This document shows positions 52,240-60,526 of a stretch of DNA of 64,000 nt, piece by piece (position 1 is the stretch's first letter; each line of letters opens with the position of its first letter). Position numbers and translations under genes: made by a program. The stretch is taken from assembly GCF_030386795.1 (NCBI RefSeq), contig NZ_JANUQM010000009.1, positions 262,492-326,491 of the forward strand, in the 5' to 3' direction. The stretch comes from Streptomyces sp. S.PNR 29. Its GTDB lineage: Bacteria; Actinomycetota; Actinomycetes; Streptomycetales; Streptomycetaceae. The notes under the pieces were generated by a model that saw only the letters and a list, made by a program, of their open reading frames with translations, searched no databases and was not told where the DNA came from.

Positions 52240-53062
52240 ACGACCTCGCCGTCCACAGCTCCGGGAACACGTTCTTGCGGGCACGCTTCTCCAGCCAGGC
52301 CACGCCGGCGGAGCCGCCCGTGCCGGGCTTGGCGCCCATCGCGCGGCGGGTGGCGACCAGGTGGTCGTTGCGCCAGCGCCACACCAGTTCGGCGACGTCG
52401 GTCAGCGCCTCGCCGAGGCGGGCCAGTTCGGCGTCCTGGTCGCCGGAGTACACGGCCGTCCAGGCCGCCTCGACGGCGTCCGAGTGTTCGTAGCGCTGGG
52501 TGACGTCCCGGCGCAGGACCGCCTCGGGGATCGCGTGGCCGCGGCGCGCGAGGAGCCGTACCACCTCGTCGTACAGGCTGGGCTCGTGCAGCGCCTTCTC
52601 CAGTTCGGCGTGGACGCGTGGCGCGCCCCGGTGCGGGACCAGCATCGACGCGGACTTCTCACCGAGCAGGAACTCCATACGGCGGTACATCGCCGACTGG
52701 AAGCCGGAGCCCTCGCCCAACGCACTGCGATAGGCGTTGAACTGGACCGGGGTGAGCTGCCCGAGCGGCTTCCAGGAGGCGTTCAGCGCCTCCAGCTCCC
52801 GGACGCTGCGCTTCAGCGCGGCGACGGCCGTCGGTACGTCGTCCGCGCGCAGGGCGTGCGCCGCGGTCTCCCACTCGTGGACGATGACGGTGAACCACAG
52901 CTCCATGACCTGGGTCGTGACCAGGAAGACCATCTCTCCGGGATCGTCGGAGAGGGGCTGCTGGAGGTGGGTCAGCACGTCCGCCTTGACGTAGTCCTCG
53001 TAAGGCGTCGTGCCGGCGAAGTCGAGATGCGGGGTCTCGGGCTCGTGAGCCTCGTGGGACAT
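52232..53062 (-). CDS. kynA: Tryptophan 2,3-dioxygenase
   Basis: A 276-residue heme dioxygenase that oxidises tryptophan to N-formylkynurenine. Signature parts: DEMVFLVTTQVMELWFTVIVHEWETAA (substrate pocket), GFQSAMYRRMEFLLG, and the heme-ligand region VWRWRNDHLVATRRAMGAKPGTGGSAGVAWL. ATG 53062 has AGGAGA upstream. First gene of the kyn operon. Confidence 0.94.
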   Translation of the reverse strand: MSHEAHEPETPHLDFAGTTPYEDYVKADVLTHLQQPLSDDPGEMVFLVTTQVMELWFTVIVHEWETAAHALRADDVPTAVAALKRSVRELEALNASWKPLGQLTPVQFNAYRSALGEGSGFQSAMYRRMEFLLGEKSASMLVPHRGAPRVHAELEKALHEPSLYDEVVRLLARRGHAIPEAVLRRDVTQRYEHSDAVEAAWTAVYSGDQDAELARLGEALTDVAELVWRWRNDHLVATRRAMGAKPGTGGSAGVAWLEKRARKNVFPELWTARSYV

Positions 53063-53156
53063 CGCTGTCTCCTGTTGTGCACTCCGGGTAGCGGTCCGCC
53101 CCTGCCGTTACCGGCACGGGGGCCCCGGTCCCCAGGTGCATCCTGCGCAATCGACC

Positions 53157-53191
53157 CCGGGTACGGCAAGGCGGGGCCTCGCCGTACCCGG
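53157..53191. terminator. Terminator after the DUF3151 gene
   Basis: Perfect 11-bp arms CCGGGTACGGC (53157-53167) and GCCGTACCCGG (53181-53191) lie 8 bases past the stop. Confidence 0.75.
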
Positions 53192-53199
53192 TCAGGAGC

Positions 53200-53613
53200 T
53201 CAGCCCAGTACCTCGGCCGCGGTCGGCGAGGAGTCCTTCAGGAACTGGCTGCAGCGCTCGTACTCCTCCTTCTCGCCGATCGCCTGGGCGGCGCGGGCGA
53301 GGGCGTGCAGGGCGCGCAGGAAGCCGCGGTTCGGCTCGTGCTCCCAGGGCACCGGGCCGTGGCCCTTCCAGCCGCTGCGGCGCAGGGCGTCCAGGCCGCG
53401 GTGGTAGCCGGTGCGGGCGTAGGCGTACGACTCCACGACGCTGCCCCGCTCGAACGCCTCGTCGGCCAGCCGTGCCCAGGCCAGCGAGGAGGTCGGGTGC
53501 TTCGCGGCGACGTCCGCGGCCGCCGTCCCGCCCGCCAGCAGCTCACGCGGCTCCGGGTCGTCGGGGAGGTGGGTCGGGGGCGGTCCCCCGAGGAGGTTTT
53601 CGTGAATGGCCAT
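53200..53613 (-). CDS. DUF3151 protein
   Basis: A 137-residue soluble protein of the DUF3151 family, rich in helices (SSLAWARLADEAFERGSVVESYAYARTGYHRGLDALRRSGWKGHGPVPWEHEPNRGFLRALHALARAAQAIGEKEEYERC) with a tetratricopeptide-like look. Function unknown; it lies downstream of fba in streptomycetes. ATG 53613 is chosen; an in-frame ATG at 53631 would add six residues. Confidence 0.88.
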   Translation of the reverse strand: MAIHENLLGGPPPTHLPDDPEPRELLAGGTAAADVAAKHPTSSLAWARLADEAFERGSVVESYAYARTGYHRGLDALRRSGWKGHGPVPWEHEPNRGFLRALHALARAAQAIGEKEEYERCSQFLKDSSPTAAEVLG

Positions 53614-53677
53614 GGGACCAGTCTGGTACATCGCCCGGCACCGGTGCCGCCCGGCCGCTCATGCCCCGAGCGCACGT

Positions 53678-53705
53678 CGAGCCCGGCGCCGCAGCGCCGG
53701 GCTCG
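53678..53705. terminator. fba terminator
   Basis: Perfect 12-bp arms CGAGCCCGGCGC (53678-53689) and GCGCCGGGCTCG (53694-53705) enclose a CGCA tetraloop, 17 bases past the fba stop. Confidence 0.85.
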
Positions 53706-53721
53706 CCGTGGAGGACCCCGG

Positions 53722-54753
53722 TTACTTCAGCTTGGTGCCGGCCGAGCGCAGGTTCTGGCAGGCCTCGACGACCCGCTTGGCCATGCCGGCCTCGGCCAGC
53801 TTGCCCCAGGTGCGCGGGTCGTAGGTCTTCTTGGAGCCGACCTCGCCGTCGACCTTCAGGACGCCGTCGTAGTTCTTGAACATGTGGTCGGCGACCGGAC
53901 GCGTGAAGGCGTACTGGGTGTCCGTGTCGATGTTCATCTTGACCACGCCGTTCTCCAGGGCGGTCAGGATCTCCTGCTCGGTGGAGCCGGAGCCGCCGTG
54001 GAAGACGAAGTCGAACGGCTGGCTGCCGGCCGGCCGGCCGTACTTGGCGGCGACGCCCTCGTTCAGCTCCTTCAGCAGCTCGGGGCGGAGCACCACGTTG
54101 CCCGGCTTGTACACGCCGTGGACGTTGCCGAAGGACGCGGCCAGCAGGTAGCGGCCCTTGTCGCCGAGGCCGAGGGCCTCCGCCGTGCGGACGGCGTCGT
54201 CGACCGTCGTGTACAGGGAGTCGTTGATCTCGTGCGAGACGCCGTCCTCCTCGCCGCCGGTCGGGGTGATCTCGACCTCAAGGATGATCTTCGCGGCGCG
54301 GGCGCGCTCCAGCAGCTCCTGGGCGATGGTCAGGTTGTCGGCCAGGGTCTCCGCGGAACCGTCCCACATGTGCGACTGGAACAGCGGGTTCTCACCGCGG
54401 GCGACGCGCTCCTCGGAGACCGCGAGCAGCGGACGTACGTACCCGTCGAGCTTGTCCTTCGGGCAGTGGTCCGTGTGCAGGGCGACGTTGATGTCGTACT
54501 TCTTGGCGACGATGTGCGCGAACTCGGCCAGGGCCACGGCACCGGTCACCATGTCCTTGCTGTGCTGGCCGCCCAGGAACTCGGCACCGCCGGTCGAGAT
54601 CTGGACGATGCCGTCGCTCTCCGCCTCCGCGAAACCACGCAGGGCCGCGTGCAGGGTCTGGGAGGAGGTGACGTTGATGGCCGGGTAGGCGAACTGTCCT
54701 GCCTTCGCCCGGTCCAGCATCTCGTTGTAGACCTCGGGAGTTGCGATGGGCAT
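53722..54753 (-). CDS. fba: Class II fructose-bisphosphate aldolase
   Basis: A 343-residue zinc aldolase that reversibly splits fructose-1,6-bisphosphate. Zinc and active-site segments VALHTDHCPKDKLDGYVRPLL, FQSHMWDGSAE, EITPTGGEEDGVSHEIND, ASFGNVHGVYKPGNVVLRP, FVFHGGSGSTEQE and MNIDTDTQYAFTRP are intact. ATG 54753. Monocistronic, with its own terminator. Confidence 0.97.
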   Translation of the reverse strand: MPIATPEVYNEMLDRAKAGQFAYPAINVTSSQTLHAALRGFAEAESDGIVQISTGGAEFLGGQHSKDMVTGAVALAEFAHIVAKKYDINVALHTDHCPKDKLDGYVRPLLAVSEERVARGENPLFQSHMWDGSAETLADNLTIAQELLERARAAKIILEVEITPTGGEEDGVSHEINDSLYTTVDDAVRTAEALGLGDKGRYLLAASFGNVHGVYKPGNVVLRPELLKELNEGVAAKYGRPAGSQPFDFVFHGGSGSTEQEILTALENGVVKMNIDTDTQYAFTRPVADHMFKNYDGVLKVDGEVGSKKTYDPRTWGKLAEAGMAKRVVEACQNLRSAGTKLK

Positions 54754-54889
54754 CTGTCCGCTCCTCGTATGTGCGGGTTGGCGTACTGCGTTCTTTACGG
54801 CCCTGACCTAGACCTTGGGGTGCGACGTCATCGTCGGCCCCATCTTTCCAGACTCGGCCGGAAGGTCCATGCCGCCGTCCAGTCCCTGG

Positions 54890-55438
54890 TCAGTCGAGGC
54901 CCAGGTCGTCCTTGGAGTACGCGTAGAGGTACGGCACCCCGGCCCGCTCGGCGACCGCCTCGGCCGCGCCCGTCGCGCGGTCCACGATCGTCGCGACCGC
55001 GACGACCTCGGCGCCGGCCTCGCGCAGCGCCTCCACGGCGGTCAGCACCGAGCCGCCGGTGGTGGAGGTGTCCTCCACGGCGAGGACGCGGCGGCCCTTG
55101 ACCTCCGCGCCCTCGATGCGCCGCTGCAGCCCGTGCGCCTTGCCCGCCTTGCGCACCACGAAGGCGTCGAGCACCTTCCCGCGGGCGGCGGAGGCGTGCA
55201 GCATCGCGGTCGCCACCGGGTCGGCGCCGAGCGTCAGACCACCGACGGCCTCGAAGTCCAGGTCGGCGGTCAGGTCGAGCATGACCTGACCGACCAGGGG
55301 GGCGGCCACGCCGTCGAGGGTGACGCGGCGGAGGTCCACGTAGTAGTCGGCTTCCTTGCCCGACGACAGGGTCACCTTGCCGTGCACCACGGCCTTGTCC
55401 TTGATCTGCTGCAGCAGCGCGCCGCGTACGTCACTCAT
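54890..55438 (-). CDS. pyrE: Orotate phosphoribosyltransferase
   Basis: A 182-residue enzyme that makes OMP from orotate and PRPP. PRPP motif VLAVEDTSTTGGSVLTAVEALREAG, plus LSSGKEADYYVDLRRVTL at the N-terminus and FVVRKAGKAHGLQRRIEG. ATG 55438. Upstream is the terminator hairpin of the epimerase gene. Placed between fba and the epimerase as in related genomes. Confidence 0.96.
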   Translation of the reverse strand: MSDVRGALLQQIKDKAVVHGKVTLSSGKEADYYVDLRRVTLDGVAAPLVGQVMLDLTADLDFEAVGGLTLGADPVATAMLHASAARGKVLDAFVVRKAGKAHGLQRRIEGAEVKGRRVLAVEDTSTTGGSVLTAVEALREAGAEVVAVATIVDRATGAAEAVAERAGVPYLYAYSKDDLGLD

Positions 55439-55450
55439 GCCCGCCAGCTT

Positions 55451-55496
55451 AGGGGTCCTTTCACTATGAGCGTCCGATCAGAGTGAAAGGACCCCT
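55451..55496. terminator. Long hairpin between pyrE and the aldose epimerase gene
   Basis: Arms AGGGGTCCTTTCACT (55451-55465) and AGTGAAAGGACCCCT (55482-55496), perfect 15 bp with a 16-base loop. The right arm touches the epimerase stop codon. A single left-arm copy with its flank (26/29 identical) also occurs at 10638-10666 after another stop codon. Confidence 0.75.
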
Positions 55497-56290
55497 TAGA
55501 GGCGCCGCCAGCTCCAGGTCGTCGTGGCCTCCAGCGGCTCCAGGAGCGTGACCAGGCGCGGCAGGGTGTTCAGCCCGTTGGGCGGGCCGGTCTGCGGCTC
55601 CACGCACACGGCGGCGTCCTGCTCGTCGTACACCACGACCCACTGCTCGGGGCTGGTCACCGTCAGCGCCAGCTGCCCCGGCCAGGTGAGGGTGACGTCC
55701 ACCCCGCCCGGCATGCCGAAGCAGTCGTCCCAGGGGCCGGGCCGGGGGTCGACGCGGTTGCCGGTGGGCAGGTGGTCGTCGCCGCGTTCCTCCTGCCAGG
55801 AGGGGCTGAAGTCGATCCGCACGTCCTCCCCTCCCAGGTTCCGGTTGAACCACGGGTGCCAGCCGATCTGGGCCGGGAAGGAGGACTCGGACGTCTCCAC
55901 GGACATCGTCAGCGTCACGGAGTCCTCGGTGAGGCCGACGACCTGGGTGACACGGCCGGGGTAGGGCCAGGGGTCGGCCAGGTCGTACGTGATCACCGCC
56001 TCGTCCGCCGTCGTGCGGGCGATGTTCCAGGCACCGTCGCGCGCGGTGCCGTGGATGGCGTGCGGTGGGGAGTTGAGCGGCATCTGGTGGACGACGGCAC
56101 CGTCCATGAAGCGGCCCTCACGGATGCGGCCGCACCAGGGGACCATCGGAAAACAGCCGTAGCGGTCGCCCTGGCGGAGCAGTTCGACTCCGCCGACGCG
56201 GAGTCCTCCCAGGCGTCCGCCGTTGCCCGGCAGCACGGTCAGCTCCGCGTCACCCGCGGTCAGCGTGATGGTTTCGTCACTCACGTTCAT
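55496..56290 (-). CDS. Aldose 1-epimerase family protein
   Basis: A 264-residue galactose-mutarotase-like protein. Beta-sandwich motifs NGGRLGGLRVGGVELL, FPMVPWCGRIREGRF, HAIHGTARDGAWNI (catalytic His pair region), PAQIGWHPWFNR (second His) and the Glu near AVCVEPQTGPPNGLN. It probably interconverts sugar anomers or a hexose phosphate. ATG 56290. Its gene ends at the hairpin shared with pyrE. Confidence 0.92.
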   Translation of the reverse strand: MNVSDETITLTAGDAELTVLPGNGGRLGGLRVGGVELLRQGDRYGCFPMVPWCGRIREGRFMDGAVVHQMPLNSPPHAIHGTARDGAWNIARTTADEAVITYDLADPWPYPGRVTQVVGLTEDSVTLTMSVETSESSFPAQIGWHPWFNRNLGGEDVRIDFSPSWQEERGDDHLPTGNRVDPRPGPWDDCFGMPGGVDVTLTWPGQLALTVTSPEQWVVVYDEQDAAVCVEPQTGPPNGLNTLPRLVTLLEPLEATTTWSWRRL

Positions 56291-56414
56291 CGACCCTACT
56301 GGGGTGATCAAGAGGGCGCCGTCGATCCGGCCGACCCGGCCTTGACCTCAAGTGAGGTTGAGTTTCTACGGTCGGCCTCGTCGAACCAGCGCAAGCCAAG
56401 ACGGAGGACCGGCC

Positions 56415-56873
56415 ATGGAGTACTCGCACAGCGACGCCGAACTGCTCCGGCAGCCCATCGGCTACTGGAGCTGGGCGGCCTACAAGGCCGTCGTCACCCG
56501 CACCCGGAACGCCCTCGCCGACATCGGCACCACCCAGCCGCAGTGGTGGGTCCTCGCGCAGGTCGCACGCGCCGAGACCGCCAGAACCCGCGACGAGGTG
56601 TCCCGCCTCCTGCGCAACTACCTCGACACGGGCCCGGACACCATGGAGGCGGAGATCGACCGGACGATCGCCCAGGGCTGGATCACCGAGGACGCCGGCG
56701 GACGCCTGGCCCTCACGGCCGAGGGCCGGGCGTTCTACGACAAAGCCGCGGCCTTGCAGGACGAGCTGTGGGCGGAACGGCACGCGGGCGTCTCCGACGA
56801 GGAGTACCTGACCACCCTCAAGGTGCTGCAGCGATTCATCCACAACACGGGCGGCCGTGCCTGGCACCACTAG
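56415..56873 (+). CDS. MarR-type winged-helix regulator
   Basis: A 152-residue regulator with YWSWAAYKAVVTRTRNALADIGTTQPQWWVLAQVARA, then a winged helix (TRDEVSRLLRNYLDTGPDTMEAEIDRTIAQGWITEDAGGRLALTAEGRAFYDKAAAL). It is divergent from the epimerase gene. ATG 56415 has GGAGG 7 bases upstream. Its target and ligand are unknown; the divergent gene is a candidate. Confidence 0.88.
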   Translation: MEYSHSDAELLRQPIGYWSWAAYKAVVTRTRNALADIGTTQPQWWVLAQVARAETARTRDEVSRLLRNYLDTGPDTMEAEIDRTIAQGWITEDAGGRLALTAEGRAFYDKAAALQDELWAERHAGVSDEEYLTTLKVLQRFIHNTGGRAWHH

Positions 56874-56894
56874 CCCCCCGGGAGCCGCTGCCGC

Positions 56895-57101
56895 CTAGTC
56901 GATGATCTGGTTGAAGAACAGGACGGCCATGGCGCTCGCGCCGCTGCCGACGCTGACCGCGAGGGGCCAGGCGTTGCCGGCCAGCGCCGACAGGACGGCG
57001 GCACCGATGCCGACCAGGGCGGCCAGCAGGAAGACCATGGCGGCACGCTGGCTGAGCAGTGGGCCGTTGCCGTCCCGTCCCGGGCGGTTCTGCTGGGCCA
57101 C
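56895..57101 (-). CDS. Small two-TM protein encoded after the decarboxylase
   Basis: A 68-residue protein with two hydrophobic helices (AAMVFLLAALVGIGAAVLSALAG and WPLAVSVGSGASAMAVLFFNQIID). No family is recognised. The GTG at 57101 has GGAG about 6 bases upstream. It lies 21 bases downstream of the decarboxylase gene and is probably its operon partner. Confidence 0.75.
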   Translation of the reverse strand: MAQQNRPGRDGNGPLLSQRAAMVFLLAALVGIGAAVLSALAGNAWPLAVSVGSGASAMAVLFFNQIID

Positions 57102-57122
57102 CTCAGTGCTCCTTGCGGCGGG

Positions 57123-58445
57123 TCAGCGGTGCACGAGGTCGCCGTGCCGGAGAGCGGGCACGGTCCCGTCGTACGGCTCCTGCGCGGGACGGACCAGCTC
57201 GAAGCGCACCTCGTCCCCGTCGGTCCGGACCCCGTACACGGCCGGCTCGGGCAGGCTGTTGTAGTGGAACGGCGTCGAGAAGTAGTACGCGCCGGTGTCC
57301 GGGAGGACGACGATGTCGCCGGGCTCCAGCGACGGCAGCGCACGGTCGCGGGCCAGCAGGTCGCCCGCGAAGCAGGCCGGGCCGGCGATGTCCTGCCGTA
57401 CCGGGGTGCCGTGCTTGACGCCGCCGTCCGGCCCGTGGGCGGTGATCCGCAGCGGCCAGGCGTCGGGGTTGAACACGGTACGGGTGGCGACCTGCACCCC
57501 GGCGTGGGTGACGGCGATGGAGCGGCCGCCCGCGCTCTTGGTGTACTCGACGTGTGCGGCGGTGAAGCCGTTCTTGGCCAGGACCGAGCGGCCGAACTCG
57601 GTGACGATCTCGTACCTGCCGGAGAACAGGTCGGGCACGTGCTCGTTCAACTGGTCGACGTACGCGTCGAAGCCGGGAGTGACCTCGTCGCCGGCGAAGT
57701 TGACGGGCAGCCCGCCGCCGATGTCGATGCCGGTCACCTGGGGCTCCTCGCGCCCGCGGTTGACCTCCTCGGCGAACTCCACCGCCTGCGCCACCGCCTG
57801 GGCCATCAGCTCCAGCGGGCAGCCCTGTGAGCCGGCGTGCGTGTGCACCCAGGTCAGCCACGGGCGCTCCCGGTACGCCTCGATCAGCCGGTGACGGCTG
57901 CCCGGATCCGCCAGGGGGATGCCGAACTTCGACGTCTGCGTGGCCGTGCTCATCGCGGCGATCGTCCCGCCGCCCAGCTGGGGGTTGACACGCACGCCGA
58001 TCCGCGAGCGGGGCGTGTCCCCGGCGAGGAGGGTGTCGATCCGGGACAGTTCCTGGAAGTTGTCCACGTTGATCATGACGCCGAGGCTCAGGGCCCGCTC
58101 CAGCTCCGCGCGGGTCTTGGCCGGTGAGTCGAACACGATGCGGTCCGGCTCGAACCCCGCCGCCCGTGCCCGGTCCAGCTCGCCGCCGGTCGCCACCTCG
58201 CAGCCCATGCCGAGGCTCCGCAGCTCCGCCAGCACGGGCACGAGACTGTTCGCCTTCGCCGCGAAGGCGTGCAGGACGCGGGGCCCGCCGGGGAACGCCC
58301 GGTGCAGCGCCCCGACGGTGTCCGCGAGGCCGTCGAGGTCGACGAACCCGGCCAGCGCGGACCGCTCGGGGTCCAGCACCCCCTGCCGTACGGCGGCCCG
58401 CAGGATGCGCTCACGTCGCGCGGCGGCTTCGGTGACGTCGGTCAT
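57123..58445 (-). CDS. PLP-dependent DAP/ornithine-decarboxylase-like enzyme
   Basis: A 440-residue fold-type III PLP enzyme. The PLP lysine is Lys64 in FAAKANS; HAGSQG, DIGGGLPVNF and the C-terminal DTGAYYFSTPFHYNS are clear. The usual CExxD motif of diaminopimelate/ornithine decarboxylases is CFAGD here, so substrate choice may differ. ATG 58445 has AGGGGGA upstream. Likely function: decarboxylation of a basic or D-amino acid, perhaps linked to the neighbouring aminotransferase and PucR regulator. Confidence 0.85.
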   Translation of the reverse strand: MTDVTEAAARRERILRAAVRQGVLDPERSALAGFVDLDGLADTVGALHRAFPGGPRVLHAFAAKANSLVPVLAELRSLGMGCEVATGGELDRARAAGFEPDRIVFDSPAKTRAELERALSLGVMINVDNFQELSRIDTLLAGDTPRSRIGVRVNPQLGGGTIAAMSTATQTSKFGIPLADPGSRHRLIEAYRERPWLTWVHTHAGSQGCPLELMAQAVAQAVEFAEEVNRGREEPQVTGIDIGGGLPVNFAGDEVTPGFDAYVDQLNEHVPDLFSGRYEIVTEFGRSVLAKNGFTAAHVEYTKSAGGRSIAVTHAGVQVATRTVFNPDAWPLRITAHGPDGGVKHGTPVRQDIAGPACFAGDLLARDRALPSLEPGDIVVLPDTGAYYFSTPFHYNSLPEPAVYGVRTDGDEVRFELVRPAQEPYDGTVPALRHGDLVHR

Positions 58446-58815
58446 GGTGTTCCCCCTGGTGGCGGTTTGGCGTGAACGGAACCCCAGGCTGCCCGGCCCC
58501 GCCTCGGGGCGTCTTCGTGGAGTACGGAGAAGTCGGAACCGCGGGGAGCCCCTCCGGGCCAACGCCCCCGGCCGCACGCTCCGGTCGTTGTGCGCGGCGA
58601 CGAAGAAGGGACGGTTCCGTGGTACCGACGGCCAAAGGACTGGCGAACCCGGCCCCGTCGGCGGCGGCCGTCAAGCCCTGCACCACCCGCCGTGGCGAAC
58701 GCGGCCCGCCGGACGTAGACCCCGGTTTCGGCGCCCCCGGCCGGCGCCGGGCGCAAGGCGGCGTCGGCCATCTCGGCGTGCCGGCGGCCGGAGGGCGTGG
58801 CGCGGTGGCGTCCTG
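58446..58815. other. 370-base intergenic region, no gene seen
   Basis: No credible coding frame was found; the frames that are open are extreme Arg/Pro shadows. A GCGCCC/GGGCGC dyad (58731-58754) may terminate the PucR gene. The left part is the leader of the decarboxylase gene and contains GCCCCG/CGGGGC (58496-58510). Confidence 0.5.
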
Positions 58816-60486
58816 TCAGGGCTGGGTCGGGCAGGGAGTTCCCTCCCCGTTCTCGCGGTCGCGCAGGCGTAGCTGGATCTGGGCGAGCAGCCGGGCGTCG
58901 GGGTCGTCGAGGTCGATGCCCGACAGGGCGGTGATGCGGCGCAGCCGGTACCGCAGGCTGTTGGGGTGTACGCCCAGGGCGCGGGAAGCGGCGGGCACGT
59001 CGCCGAAGTGGTCGAGGTACGCCCGCAGTGTCTGCACCAGGCAGCTCCCGCTGTGCTCGGCGTCGAAGGCCGCCAGCCGGGCCACGGGCGTCCGCGGTGG
59101 CAGCGTCACCTCGCGCAACGCGTCCAGGACCTGGAGCATGCCCACCGTCTCCACGACGTCCTCGGTGCTCGCGACGGCACGGGAGCCCCCGGCCGCCAGC
59201 AGCGCGTCGAGGGCCAGCTCGGCCGACCTGCGGGACTCGGGCAGCCGGGCCAGGCCCGGGACCACGTCGCCCAGACCGACCCGCACGGTCGCCCGCAGTG
59301 TGACCGAGAGGCGTTTCGCCAGCGCCGCCCCCAGCTCCGCCAGCCGGGCGCCGGCCCGCTGCGGATCCTGGTCCAGCGGGCCCAGCACCACCAGCGCCCT
59401 GTCCCTCACCGGCACGACGACGGCCTCGTGGCCGTGGGCGGAGCAGTGCAGCGCGAGCAGGCCGGGCAGCCGCAGGGCGTCGTCGCCGCCCCGGGACCCG
59501 TGGTGCACCGCGAGGACGGCACAGGCGTCCCGCACCGGCAGCGAAGCACGTTCCGCCAGGACCTCGGGCGACCCGCGCCCCTCCAGTACCGCGCGTGCCG
59601 CGTCCTCCACGAGCCGGGTGTCCACACCGCGCGTACGGTGCCTCAGCAGATGCGGTGCCGCCGCCCGGGCCGCCGTACGCAGGGCCTCGGACGCGTCCGG
59701 GGCGAGCGGCCGGCCCGCGACCGCGGCCACCCAGATGGACCCCAGTACCTCACCGCCCGCCCGCACGGCCGCCACCAGGCGCTCCGGGTCGTCGCCCTTG
59801 GCCGGCCGGTACAGGACGTCGTCCGCGCCCCACAACGCCCGGAAGAAGCCGGCCTCCCGCATCGCCGCGACCCGCGACGGCGGCACGCGGCGCCCGAGGA
59901 TGGTCAGCCGGCGCTGTTCGTCCACGTCCTGCTCGGTCGAGGAGTAGGCCAGCACCCGGGACTCCGGGTCCTCGATCGTCACCGAGCCCCCCGTGAGCGC
60001 CGCCACCGCCTCGGCCAGCCGCTCCAGGTCCCCGAGCGCGACGGCCTGTGCCGTGGGGCCGGGAGGTACCCCCGCCGAGGCCAGCCCGGCCCGCACCACC
60101 CCCACCAGCTGCTCCCAGGTGCACCACGCCGTACGGAACAGGACCGCGGTACCGGCCTCCGTGGCGGCCGTCCGCAGCCCGGAGCCGGCGGGACCCGGCC
60201 CACCCGGGCCGAAAACCACCCCCGCCGCGTTCCCCTCGCCCGCTCGGCGCAGGACGTCCACGGCGTGCGCCGACCGCGCGTCGACGCCCACCGCGAGCAG
60301 CAGCTCCCCGGGCCGGATCCCGGGGTCCAGCGGATCCAGCACGGTGACACCGGTGACGGCCCCCGCCAGACCGGCGGGAGCCATGTGCAGCTCCAGCGCT
60401 CCCGCACCCACCACGGACAGCAGCCGCTCCAGCGTCACCTGCGCCGGCGAGGCGGCACCCCAGTCCGGTAAGACATGCCCGCCCAT
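58816..60486 (-). CDS. PucR-family transcriptional regulator
   Basis: A 556-residue PucR-type regulator. The N-terminal ligand domain (TLERLLSVVGAGALELHMAPAGLAGAVTGVTVLDPLDP...) and a GGDEF-like-fold middle precede a C-terminal HTH_30 (TLRAYLDHFGDVPAASRALGVHPNSLRYRLRRITALSGIDLDDPDARLLAQIQLRL). PucR proteins respond to purines or amino-acid-derived ligands. ATG 60486 has GAGGGGGAACG upstream. It is followed by the decarboxylase, a probable target. Confidence 0.92.
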   Translation of the reverse strand: MGGHVLPDWGAASPAQVTLERLLSVVGAGALELHMAPAGLAGAVTGVTVLDPLDPGIRPGELLLAVGVDARSAHAVDVLRRAGEGNAAGVVFGPGGPGPAGSGLRTAATEAGTAVLFRTAWCTWEQLVGVVRAGLASAGVPPGPTAQAVALGDLERLAEAVAALTGGSVTIEDPESRVLAYSSTEQDVDEQRRLTILGRRVPPSRVAAMREAGFFRALWGADDVLYRPAKGDDPERLVAAVRAGGEVLGSIWVAAVAGRPLAPDASEALRTAARAAAPHLLRHRTRGVDTRLVEDAARAVLEGRGSPEVLAERASLPVRDACAVLAVHHGSRGGDDALRLPGLLALHCSAHGHEAVVVPVRDRALVVLGPLDQDPQRAGARLAELGAALAKRLSVTLRATVRVGLGDVVPGLARLPESRRSAELALDALLAAGGSRAVASTEDVVETVGMLQVLDALREVTLPPRTPVARLAAFDAEHSGSCLVQTLRAYLDHFGDVPAASRALGVHPNSLRYRLRRITALSGIDLDDPDARLLAQIQLRLRDRENGEGTPCPTQP

Positions 60487-60526
60487 CGGCGTTCCCCCTC
60501 CGCCCTCGGCCCTCCGCGCCGGCAGA

